From Luteibacter rhizovicinus DSM 16549 (lineage in GTDB: Bacteria; Pseudomonadota; Gammaproteobacteria; Xanthomonadales; Rhodanobacteraceae): DNA of 64,000 nucleotides. The notes below the pieces were generated by a model. The model saw nothing but the letters and a program-made list of their open reading frames with translations. It was not told where the DNA came from and made no database searches. Location of the stretch: NCBI RefSeq assembly GCF_001887595.1, contig NZ_CP017480.1, forward strand, positions 1,364,001-1,428,000, given 5' to 3'. Positions 18,007 to 25,515 of the stretch are shown here, one piece after another (within the stretch, counting starts at the first letter, position 1; every line of letters begins with the position of its first letter). A program made the translations under genes and the position numbers.

Positions 18007-18104
18007 GCATCGCCGCTGAAGCGGCTCCCACACAGGGCACCGCAGCCCTGTGGGAGCCACTTCAGCGGCGATGCCTTTTGTGGGAGCCGATTTATCGGCG
18101 ATGG
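18007..18104. repeat. REP cluster (copy 3): long hairpin plus an extra REP half
   Basis: GCATCGCCGCTGAAGCGGCT at 18007 is matched by its inverse ending at 18074 (near-perfect arms of about 30 bases, with small indels). A third unit TGTGGGAGCCGATTTATCGG follows at about 18080-18104. The hairpin version has the variant core GCCGCTGAAGCGGC instead of GCCGATxAATCGGC. Lies between the convergent MFS and epimerase genes. Confidence 0.88.
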
Positions 18105-18110
18105 AGCCCC

Positions 18111-19097
18111 TCAACCCACCACCGGATAAGGCCCCTCATCAAACACCGCATCGTGATACCCCTTCACCCCGATCGCCCGGGCCATCTCGCTGCGGAAATC
18201 CTCCCCGCGACGCAGGCAGTCGAGCACGAAGGCGAAGTCGCGACGGGGTGTCCAGCCCAGCGCCCGTGACGCCCGACCGCTGTCGTACACACGGTCCAGG
18301 CTCGGCAGCAGCTTCCAGCCCCGTGCGCCGTAGAGCGCATCGACATCCGGGAACAGCCTGCGCACCACGGCGGCAGCATCGGTCCGCAAGGCGGCGACGT
18401 CGTTCCGCGTGAACGGAGGCGTGGCCGAGACGATGTACCGGCCAAAACGGATGTCCGGCGCCCGGGTCACCGCGAGCAGATGCGCTTCGACGATGTCGTC
18501 GATGTCCGCGCGGCGGTAGAGCAGCTCGTTCGCCTGCATGTTCGACGTGTCGAACTCGGCACGAACGCCGGCATTGTCGTCATCTTCAGGGAAGAAGCGC
18601 GACGTTCGCAGCACGATGACGGGAAGGCCATCCTTCCGCGCGACCAGTTCGCCCATGCCCTCGGCGGCGATCTTGGTCGCCCCGTAGATGTTCTTCGGGA
18701 TCGGCATCACGTCTTCGTCGATCCAGGCCGCCGGCTCATCCGGCCGCGGCGACAGCGCCGCGCCGAAGGCGCTCGTCGTGCTGGTGAAGACGAAGGCCTT
18801 CACACCGTGCGCCACGGCGGCTTCGAGCAAGGCGACCGTGCCGGCCACGTTGGTATCCACGAACTCGCGCTTGGAGTGGGTGGCAACGTGTGGCTTGTGC
18901 AAGGTGGCGCTATGGATGACCGACGTGGCACCCGACATGGCGTCGCGCACGAAGGCCTCGTCGGTGATCGAACCCACCTGATCGGTGAATGCCGAGGCCT
19001 TGATGTCGATCCCGCGGACCTCGCGCCCCTCGGCGCGAAGACGGCGGACGATCGCCTCGCCCAGGTGTCCGGCGCTGCCGGTGACCAGAACGCTCAT
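18111..19097 (-). CDS. NAD-dependent epimerase/dehydratase (extended SDR)
   Basis: 328-residue Rossmann-fold sugar-nucleotide epimerase/dehydratase or related reductase. Cofactor motif TGSAGHLGEAIVRRL (about 6-20), acidic residue IDIKAS for NAD(H), active-site Ser/Thr in FTSTTSAFG and catalytic YGATKIAAE (YxxxK). ATG at 19097 has an AAGGAG site in good position; the TTG at 19103 is less likely. Substrate unknown. Followed by REP elements; the DUF2058 gene lies 13 bases upstream on the same strand and may be cotranscribed. Confidence 0.88.
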   Translation of the reverse strand: MSVLVTGSAGHLGEAIVRRLRAEGREVRGIDIKASAFTDQVGSITDEAFVRDAMSGATSVIHSATLHKPHVATHSKREFVDTNVAGTVALLEAAVAHGVKAFVFTSTTSAFGAALSPRPDEPAAWIDEDVMPIPKNIYGATKIAAEGMGELVARKDGLPVIVLRTSRFFPEDDDNAGVRAEFDTSNMQANELLYRRADIDDIVEAHLLAVTRAPDIRFGRYIVSATPPFTRNDVAALRTDAAAVVRRLFPDVDALYGARGWKLLPSLDRVYDSGRASRALGWTPRRDFAFVLDCLRRGEDFRSEMARAIGVKGYHDAVFDEGPYPVVG

Positions 19098-19110
19098 CGG
19101 CAACCGCTCC

Positions 19111-19653
19111 TTACCAGATCAGGTCGTCCGGAACGACGAACTGCTTGTAGTAGTCGTCATCGTCATCGGCTGGAAGGGGCGCACTGTCCTTGCGGCCGTG
19201 GTCGGAGACGACCACGTCGGACACGCGCATGTGAATCTTGTCCGCCGCAGCGCGCGGCACGAGCTCGTAACGGTCGTCGAGCTTCGCGATGGCCAGTACG
19301 CCGGCGGCGAGTTGGGCACGAAGCGGTTCGCTCACCAGCAGGCTGGTGATCTTCTCGCCGTCGGTGAAGCGATAGGCGATCTCACCGTCGCGCTTCACCC
19401 GGGTGGTTTCGACGATCTGCCGGACCTGCGCCCGGATTTCCTTCTTACGTGCGTCGGCATTGCGTTCGGCGGCGATGGCGCGATCGCGCTCTGCACGCTC
19501 GGCCTGCAACTTGCGCGCATCGACCTGGGCCTCGTCGGCAACGACGGGCGCCTTGCCCTGGCGCTGCTTGGCCTGTTCGCGCACGACCTTGGCGATCTTG
19601 TCCTTCTTGACCAGACCGGCCTTGAGCAACTGTTCCTGCAATGGATTACGCAT
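19111..19653 (-). CDS. DUF2058 family protein (YaiL-like)
   Basis: 180 residues. Matches the DUF2058/YaiL family: starts MRNPLQEQLLKAGLVKKDKI, continues with a long charged coiled region rich in Arg, Ala, Lys and Glu (about 20-80), then the conserved YRFTDGEKITSLLVSEPLRAQL and a short Asp-rich tail (DDDDDYYKQF). Cytoplasmic, ribosome- or RNA-associated in some reports on the family; activity unknown. ATG at 19653. Confidence 0.88.
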   Translation of the reverse strand: MRNPLQEQLLKAGLVKKDKIAKVVREQAKQRQGKAPVVADEAQVDARKLQAERAERDRAIAAERNADARKKEIRAQVRQIVETTRVKRDGEIAYRFTDGEKITSLLVSEPLRAQLAAGVLAIAKLDDRYELVPRAAADKIHMRVSDVVVSDHGRKDSAPLPADDDDDYYKQFVVPDDLIW

Positions 19654-19759
19654 ATCGGGGCATTCGTAGGGTCGCGAGGCTACCGATTCTAGCGCCGAAG
19701 ACTTGGTTACATGGCGTTACGTGCCTAGGCTTGGTGACCTCCCCGGAGGTAGATCCCGC

Positions 19760-22700
19760 ATGTCCCCTTACCGCAGCCTGCGCGTCACGCGCCTGACCCT
19801 CGCCCTCCTCGGGCTGGTGGCCACCCCCACGTTCGCCGCCGATACGCTGCCACCCCGCAGTGAATGGCGGGCCAGCAGCTCCTCGCAGCAGGTACCGGCA
19901 CTGGCGCCGGCCCACGCGATCGACACCGATGAGACGACGCGTTGGGGCGGTTCGTTCAGCCCGGGGCAGTGGTTCCAGGTGGATCTGGGCAAGGTCGCCC
20001 GGATCGGCGGCGTACGCATTCATTGGGACAGCGGCTTTGCCGCCTCGTACTCGATCCAGGCGTCCACCGATGGCCGGACCTTCCACACGGTGTACAGCGT
20101 GACCGACTCTCCGGGCGGCACCGAGTACCTCGTGTTTCCCGCCGCCGAGGCCCGCTACGTGCGACTGGCCGCGCCGGCGCGGACGGCCGACTGGGGCGTG
20201 TCGGTCTTTGAATTCGAACCCTTCGCTGCCAGTGACTCGGCGCGCATCGCCGGGCTGGACGGTGCGGGCGACGGCGCCGCGCTGTGGGCGGATGGCAATG
20301 CCCGCCGTATTGTCGGCAAGGGCCCGAGCGGTACGCGGCAACTGGATATCGCCCTGCCCCGGCCGGTGAACATCGCTGGCCTCGAGATCGAGTGGGCCGG
20401 CCCGCGCGATGGCGCCCGGCTTGAGGGACGCGACACGCACGCACGCTGGACAACCTTCGACAGCGATCCCGGCAGCCTGGGCGACAGTTCGTACCTCGCA
20501 GCACGCGAACCGCACGACGTCGACGCACTTCGCCTGGTAGTCGGCCCGAAAGACGGGGCGCCGCCTACCGTGAGGCGGCTGCGACTGCTTGGCCCGCTGC
20601 GGGTGATGACGCCGATGAAGCGTTATCAGGTGCTCGCCTCCCGCGCCAACGCCGCGCTGTTCCCCTCCTCCCTGCACATGCAGCAGGTGTACTGGACGGC
20701 CGTCGGCGTCCCGGCTGGCCTGCAGAAATCCATCTTCGACGAGTACGGCAACATCGAACCATACAAGGGCGGCCCGCAGGTGCAGGCCATCTGGCGCGAT
20801 GCGTCCGGGCGCACGAGCGTTTCCGACACCTCGGAGCGCACGCATGCGCTGCGCGATGGATGGAAACCGATGCCCTCCGTTGGCTGGACGGCCCAGTCCG
20901 GACTCGCGGTGACCAGCGAGGCGTTCGCCACGCAAGACGGATCGCAGCCCGTCGTGATGCTTCGTCACCGGCTTCGCAACACCGGTGCCACCACCGTCGA
21001 TGGCGTCCTGTCGCTCGTCGTGCGACCCATCCAGGTCAATCCGCCATGGCAGAACGGTGGCGCCTCGCCTATCCACGACATCGCCATCGTCGGCGATGCA
21101 TCGAACACGAACGTACGCGTGGAGAACCGCACGCTGCTCGCCTCGTTGACACCGGTGGATGCCGCTGGCGCGGCACCGTTCGGCGAACATGGCGAGACGG
21201 AGATCACCGCCATGGTCGCCAACGGAACATCGCCTTCCACGCGTGGGGCGCATGACGGCGACGGTCTCGCGGCGGCCGTGCTCGATTACAAGGTGCATCT
21301 TGCCGCGGGCGAACAGCGAGACGTCGTGCTCGCGTTTCCGCTAGGCAACGCCGCGACGGAAGCGAGCGGTCGCCTACCGGAGCCGCCGTCGATCGATCGC
21401 GGCACGCTCCGCGCCGATAGCTTCGACACCCTTTCCGCGCACGTTTCCGACGAATGGCAGCAGCGTTTGGGCGGCGTCGGCATCTCGCTGCCTGACGAGA
21501 GCCTGGTGAACATCCTGCGTTCCCAGGCGGCCTACATGCTGGTGAACCAGACCGGTCACGCCATGCAGGCGGGACCACGCAACTACAACCGCTCCTTCAT
21601 ACGCGACGGCGCGGCGACGGCCTCGATCCTGCTGCGCATGGGCGAGACGAAGACGGCACGCGACTACCTGGACTGGTACGCGACGCACGCCGTGCACGAG
21701 AACGGACTGGTGTCGCCCATCCTGAATGCCGACGGCAGCATCAATCGTGGCTTCGGTTCCGACATCGAGTACGACAGCCAGGGCGAATTCATCAACCTGG
21801 TAGCCGATGTGGCGCGCTTCGGCGGCGGAACGGAAAGCGTGCGCTCCTACGAGCCGAAAGTGCGCGCGGCGATGCATTTCATGCAGTTACTGCGCGAACG
21901 TACGATGGTTCCGGGGTATCTCGGCGACCTCCCGTCCCCCGAGCGCTTCCACGGCATCATCGCGCCCTCGATCAGCCACGAAGGGTATTCCAGTCCCACG
22001 CACAGCTACTGGGACGACTATTGGGCACTGAAGGGCTGGCACGACGGCGCGTGGCTGGCCGAGCAATGGGGTGACAAGGACCTCGCCACGTATGCGCACG
22101 AGCAGTACGCTGCCCTGCGCGAGTCGCTGCGCAAATCCATCGAGACCACGATGGCCTGGAAAGGCGTCGACACGATTCCCGCTGCAGCGGACCTGGGTGA
22201 CGGCGACCCGACGAGTGTTTCGATCGCGCTCGATCCGGCAGGGCAGATGGACGTCCTTCCGGCTGACGCGCTGCGCCGCACGTTCGATCGCTACATCGCC
22301 GACGTGCGCCAGCGCGAGACTCCGGGTGAACTGTTCGCCTATACGCCGTACGAACTTCGCAACGTACTTACCTATGTCTACCTCGACCGCCCGAAGGACG
22401 CCGAAGAGCTGCTGATGGACGTCGTGCGCGACCGGCGACCGCCCGAGTGGAACATGTGGGCCGAAGTCGTCCATTCGCGGCTTCGCCATCCGGGATACCT
22501 CGGTGACATGCCGCATACGTGGATCGGATCGGAGTACGCGCGAACGCTCTTCGGCATGTTGATGCGCGAGGCCGACGACGGGCTCTATCTGTTGCCGGGG
22601 ACGCCGCCCTCCTGGGTCGCCGGCAAGGGCTTGTCCGTGACGCGCCTGCCGGTGGCCTATGGGTCGTTGAGCATGACGGCGAGGCGCGATGGAAAGCGCC

Positions 22701-22870
22701 TGACCGTCACTCTCGGTGAGGGGATCCGGCCGGGCACCGCGTTGCGTGTGTTCTGGCCGGATCGGACGAAGCCAGCCAAGGTGACGGTCGATGGCAAGAC
22801 GATATCCGTCTACGACACCGACGGGCTACGGTTGGCGAAGCCGTTCCACACCCTCGTCGCGGACTATTGA
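19760..22870 (+). CDS. Secreted discoidin-domain protein with (alpha/alpha)6 glycosidase-like domain
   Basis: 1036 residues from ATG 19760, which has GGAGGT nine bases upstream; an in-frame extension to 19703 is not needed. A signal peptide (TLALLGLVATPTFAA) is followed by an F5/8 type C (discoidin) domain of about 25-180 (WGGSFSPGQWFQVDLGKVARIGGVRIHWD), a second beta-rich region, and a catalytic-like domain from about 560 (YNRSFIRDGAATASILLRMG, then SYWDDYWALKGWHDGAWLAEQWGD) resembling six-hairpin glycosidases. Aspartates and glutamates in RDGA and WDDYW are candidates for catalysis. Likely a periplasmic or secreted carbohydrate hydrolase; the GH family and substrate are not clear. Tail-to-tail with the fimbrial remnant. 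Confidence 0.8.
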   Translation: MSPYRSLRVTRLTLALLGLVATPTFAADTLPPRSEWRASSSSQQVPALAPAHAIDTDETTRWGGSFSPGQWFQVDLGKVARIGGVRIHWDSGFAASYSIQASTDGRTFHTVYSVTDSPGGTEYLVFPAAEARYVRLAAPARTADWGVSVFEFEPFAASDSARIAGLDGAGDGAALWADGNARRIVGKGPSGTRQLDIALPRPVNIAGLEIEWAGPRDGARLEGRDTHARWTTFDSDPGSLGDSSYLAAREPHDVDALRLVVGPKDGAPPTVRRLRLLGPLRVMTPMKRYQVLASRANAALFPSSLHMQQVYWTAVGVPAGLQKSIFDEYGNIEPYKGGPQVQAIWRDASGRTSVSDTSERTHALRDGWKPMPSVGWTAQSGLAVTSEAFATQDGSQPVVMLRHRLRNTGATTVDGVLSLVVRPIQVNPPWQNGGASPIHDIAIVGDASNTNVRVENRTLLASLTPVDAAGAAPFGEHGETEITAMVANGTSPSTRGAHDGDGLAAAVLDYKVHLAAGEQRDVVLAFPLGNAATEASGRLPEPPSIDRGTLRADSFDTLSAHVSDEWQQRLGGVGISLPDESLVNILRSQAAYMLVNQTGHAMQAGPRNYNRSFIRDGAATASILLRMGETKTARDYLDWYATHAVHENGLVSPILNADGSINRGFGSDIEYDSQGEFINLVADVARFGGGTESVRSYEPKVRAAMHFMQLLRERTMVPGYLGDLPSPERFHGIIAPSISHEGYSSPTHSYWDDYWALKGWHDGAWLAEQWGDKDLATYAHEQYAALRESLRKSIETTMAWKGVDTIPAAADLGDGDPTSVSIALDPAGQMDVLPADALRRTFDRYIADVRQRETPGELFAYTPYELRNVLTYVYLDRPKDAEELLMDVVRDRRPPEWNMWAEVVHSRLRHPGYLGDMPHTWIGSEYARTLFGMLMREADDGLYLLPGTPPSWVAGKGLSVTRLPVAYGSLSMTARRDGKRLTVTLGEGIRPGTALRVFWPDRTKPAKVTVDGKTISVYDTDGLRLAKPFHTLVADY

Positions 22871-22877
22871 TCGCGGC

Positions 22878-23314
22878 TCAAAGGAAATCCACGCGAATGG
22901 TCACCGGGCGGACGAACGCGCCGCCCCCGACATTAGGCACCGACTCGCGAAGACGCACGTAGAACTCGAAGTTCTCGCCAGTGGCCAGCGCATTGGCCTG
23001 GTACGGCCGTCCTGGCCTGATCGTGCGCTTTGCTTCGTTGGCGATTTCCAGGCCGACGTGGGTCGGCCCGCCACTGAACATGCGAAACAGGTCATTCGCC
23101 AGCGGGTCCGCATCGGACGTGGCCCCGAAGGTAAATTGTGCGACCAGGCCGATGGGATCCTTGCACTCGCTCACCTTGAGCTTGAAGTTAAGACGAAGCG
23201 CGTGCCATTCATCACGACCGTCGCCACGGCTGGGCTAGCGCAGGCGACGACGCCGAGCAGGCCCACGGTGAGGCGAAGCCACCGCATGCGGAAGCTGGAA
23301 GACTGTTCTGTCAT
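22878..23314 (-). pseudogene. Fimbrial operon remnant: chaperone N-terminus joined out of frame to a pilin/adhesin C-terminus
   Basis: Two reading frames meet near 23195-23200. The first (ATG 23314, with AGGAA upstream, stop 23171) encodes a signal peptide (LTVGLLGVVACASPAVA) followed by TVVMNGTRFV, which resembles the first strand of PapD-type periplasmic chaperones (the family's xxTRVIYP strand), and then ends. The second frame, open from about 23232 to the stop at 22878, reads NFKLKVSECKDPIGL and continues for about 100 residues as the C-terminal half of a type 1-like fimbrial subunit or tip adhesin (NFEFYVRLRESVPN, PVTIRVDF). No usher is present. The simplest reading is an internal deletion of a chaperone-usher operon. 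A single frameshifted minor pilin is the alternative. Confidence 0.65.
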
Positions 23315-23368
23315 GACGTTCCTGAGGGCGGGTCGGTCGCCAATGGAGGCCGGCGACCGACGTTTCAT

Positions 23369-23917
23369 TTACGGCTCGAAACGAATCGTGTACTTCACCG
23401 AACCGCCCGCCTTACCGGGAGCGACCGAGCTATCGGTCTGCTCGAAAGCGACGACGTGTGCCAGGATCGCCTGGTTGTCCGTCACCGTTTTCTTGATGGC
23501 CTTCTGGTCGCCCCAGATATCGATCGGATCCTGGTTTTCGTTCATGAGACGGAACTGGATACCCCTCGCGGTACCGGAGGTGACTTTCACCATGCCCGTC
23601 GCGCTATCGACCAGGGCACTGTCCGGATCGAACGACGCCCACACCTTCGTCGTGTTGGTGCAGGTGGTCTCACCGACCTTGCCGACATAGATACGGAAGC
23701 CCGTTTCGCCGACACGCGTACCGATGCCCCCGAACTTCGAGGCATCGACACCGGCGAGGTTGACGGTGAAGTCCGGACCGACGCCGCCTTCTCCGCTGAT
23801 GCTGCAGGTGACGTTAGTGATTTCACCGGCGAAGGTGATCGTTCCGTCGGACGCGAATGCCGCCGGTGCGGCCAGCCCTGCCATGAGCAGGGCGGAAAGT
23901 GTTGCCTTGAGGTTCAT
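23369..23917 (-). CDS. Type 1-like fimbrial major pilin
   Basis: 182-residue secreted pilin of the chaperone-usher class. Signal peptide (LSALLMAGLAAPAAFA), mature N-terminus SDGTITFAGEITNVTCSI with the conserved first Cys, second Cys in ETTCTNTTKVW, and the C-terminal beta-strand GGSVKYTIRFEP with the penultimate aromatic signature. ATG at 23917 has AAAGG upstream. Intact on sequence, but the chaperone and usher it would need are missing or truncated downstream, so assembly would require another system in the genome. Confidence 0.9.
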   Translation of the reverse strand: MNLKATLSALLMAGLAAPAAFASDGTITFAGEITNVTCSISGEGGVGPDFTVNLAGVDASKFGGIGTRVGETGFRIYVGKVGETTCTNTTKVWASFDPDSALVDSATGMVKVTSGTARGIQFRLMNENQDPIDIWGDQKAIKKTVTDNQAILAHVVAFEQTDSSVAPGKAGGSVKYTIRFEP

Positions 23918-24034
23918 CCAATTAACCTTTCAGTGTTTGTGTTGATCAACGACCGGAGCGGCCGTCGGCCTTGGGGAGACACGGGTTCATCCCCGCGCAT
24001 CACGCAGCCGAGCTCGACCAACGCGAGCGCGAAA

Positions 24035-24106
24035 GAGAGTGTGTAAGATTTTCCCTTCCATCCATATGGAAAAATACTCAAAAGAAGGGTTTTCTTACAC
24101 ACTCTC
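24035..24106. repeat. AT-rich inverted-repeat element, possible MITE or IS-end scar
   Basis: Perfect 14-bp inverted repeats GAGAGTGTGTAAGA (24035) and TCTTACACACTCTC (ending 24106), with imperfect continuation over CCCTTC/GAAGGG, enclose a 44-base AT-rich interior that contains the palindrome TCCATATGGA. No target-site duplication is visible. Its base composition differs sharply from the flanks. It sits in the 263-base gap between hmp and the pilin gene, so it may carry or disrupt the pilin promoter. Confidence 0.6.
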
Positions 24107-24180
24107 CAGGTCGATGCCGCCCCAGTTAGGCGATCCTTCTCAAGACATAAGGACCAACACAGTGATAAGCGTTGTCTCGT

Positions 24181-25362
24181 TCAGTCCAGCGACGATGCCG
24201 GTCCGAAGAACTCGAACTTCGCCCGCGCATCGGGCACACCGAGATCGCGCAAGGCACGGCGAACCGCTTTCATGAAGGGCTTCGGCCCGAGGTAGTAAGC
24301 ATCCATCGCATCGGAAGCCGGCAACCATGCGGCGAGCAGGTCCTTGTCGAGGAAACCGGTCGCGTCGGGTTCGGCATCACCGGTTCGCGGTGTTTCATAG
24401 CAGTAATAGCGACGCAGTCGCGGGTGTTTCGCCGCCAATCCGTCGATGACGTCGCGGAAGGCGTGCACGCCACCGTGGCGAGCCGAGTGAATGAAGTGGA
24501 TGGGACGTTCGGTGGCCAGCGCCGCCTGCAACATGGCGAGGGTCGGTGTGATGCCGACGCCGCCACTGATCAGCACCAGGGCACGATCGTTGTGCTCGAG
24601 CACGAAGTGGCCGGATGGCGGAAAGAGCTCGACGGAGTCACCGACGCTGACCCGGTCATGCAGGTAGTTAGACACGAGGCCACCGGGCACGCGCTTGACG
24701 CTGATTCGGTAACCCCTTTCGTCGGAGGCCGCCGATAGCGAATAGTTTCGACGTGCATCCTGATCGCCGACCTGGAGCCGCAGGCCGATGTACTGGCCTG
24801 GCTCGTGGACGATCACCGTGCCACCGTCGGCCGGAACGAAGTGGAAGGACGTGATTTCCTCGCTCTCCTGCACCTTGTGGGCGACAACGAAGGCGCGACC
24901 GTCGCGCCAGCCACCGGGGCTCGATGCCACGCGGTCATAGATGACCTCTTCGGCATCGCCGAGGATATCGGCGAGCTGTTGGTAAGCGACGCCCCAGGCC
25001 TCGAGCACGGCGTCCGTAGCGATATCGGCGCCAAGCACCTCGCGGATGGCGCGAAGGAGCGACGCACCCACGAGCGGATAGTGTTCGCGACGAATGCGCA
25101 GCGACACATGCTTGCTGATGATGGCGCCGACGAGATCGCCCAACGCCTCGAGCCGGTCGATGTGCCGCGCGTACATCAGCACGCCATTGGCCAGGGCGCG
25201 CGGTTGCTCACCGGTCGCCTGGTTGGCCTGGTTGAAGTAGGGGCGCACTTCAGGATGCTCGTCGAGAAGGATGCGGTAGAAGTGTGTCGTCAGCGCCTCG
25301 CCGCCCTGTTCGAGAAGGGGGACGGTCGAACGGACGATGGCGCGGTGTTCGGCGGAAAGCAT
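24181..25362 (-). CDS. hmp: Flavohemoglobin (nitric oxide dioxygenase)
   Basis: 393 residues, full length for Hmp. N-terminal globin domain (1-140) with LLEQGGEALTTHFYRIL, the proximal-His region SKHVSLRIRREHYPLVGASLL and LGDAEEVIYD. FAD domain (about 150-255) with ARRNYSLSAA and GGLVSNYLHDRV. NAD(P)H domain (from 260) with LISGGVGITPTLAMLQAAL and the C-terminal KFEFFGPASSLD. Oxidises NO to nitrate in the cytoplasm. Divergent from norR, with NorR boxes and a sigma-54-like promoter in between, so NO-induced expression is likely. ATG at 25362. Confidence 0.97.
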   Translation of the reverse strand: MLSAEHRAIVRSTVPLLEQGGEALTTHFYRILLDEHPEVRPYFNQANQATGEQPRALANGVLMYARHIDRLEALGDLVGAIISKHVSLRIRREHYPLVGASLLRAIREVLGADIATDAVLEAWGVAYQQLADILGDAEEVIYDRVASSPGGWRDGRAFVVAHKVQESEEITSFHFVPADGGTVIVHEPGQYIGLRLQVGDQDARRNYSLSAASDERGYRISVKRVPGGLVSNYLHDRVSVGDSVELFPPSGHFVLEHNDRALVLISGGVGITPTLAMLQAALATERPIHFIHSARHGGVHAFRDVIDGLAAKHPRLRRYYCYETPRTGDAEPDATGFLDKDLLAAWLPASDAMDAYYLGPKPFMKAVRRALRDLGVPDARAKFEFFGPASSLD

Positions 25363-25398
25363 GCGGTCGGTCTCTCGTGTTTAGGAATGCCTTCTTTA

Positions 25399-25415
25399 TC
25401 CACATCCCATGCCAA
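25399..25415 (-). promoter_or_regulatory. Candidate sigma-54 promoter of hmp
   Basis: Read on the minus strand, TTGGCATGGGATGTGGA matches the -24/-12 consensus (TTGGCA, then G and A at the ends) with GG-N10-GG in place of GG-N10-GC. It would start transcription about 26 bases before the hmp ATG, and it lies downstream of the NorR boxes as expected for an enhancer-dependent promoter. The -12 mismatch lowers confidence. Confidence 0.5.
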
Positions 25416-25455
25416 GACCGACACGCGTGCAACTTCATGGAGTTAGAATACGGAA

Positions 25456-25515
25456 GGGTCGAAATGACTCATGGAGTAGATGGGTCATAATGACCCTGAT
25501 GAGGTCGATATGACT
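25456..25515. promoter_or_regulatory. Three NorR enhancer boxes (GT-N7-AC)
   Basis: GGTCGAAATGACT, GGTCATAATGACC and GGTCGATATGACT have their GT at 25458, 25484 and 25504. Each fits the GT-(N7)-AC core of NorR binding sites, and the middle one is part of the perfect palindrome GGGTCATAATGACCC (25482-25496). E. coli norV likewise has three sites. The third box overlaps the ribosome site and start codon of norR, which points to autorepression. Confidence 0.85.

Noticed and set aside
23914..24102. 62-codon frame across the AT-rich inverted repeat
   Set aside because: It runs through the repeat itself and has no ribosome site or homology; treated as chance.
24035..24106. fimS-like phase-variation switch
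   Set aside because: The interior of 44 bases is too short for a normal invertible promoter and no recombinase gene is near. Kept only as an alternative.
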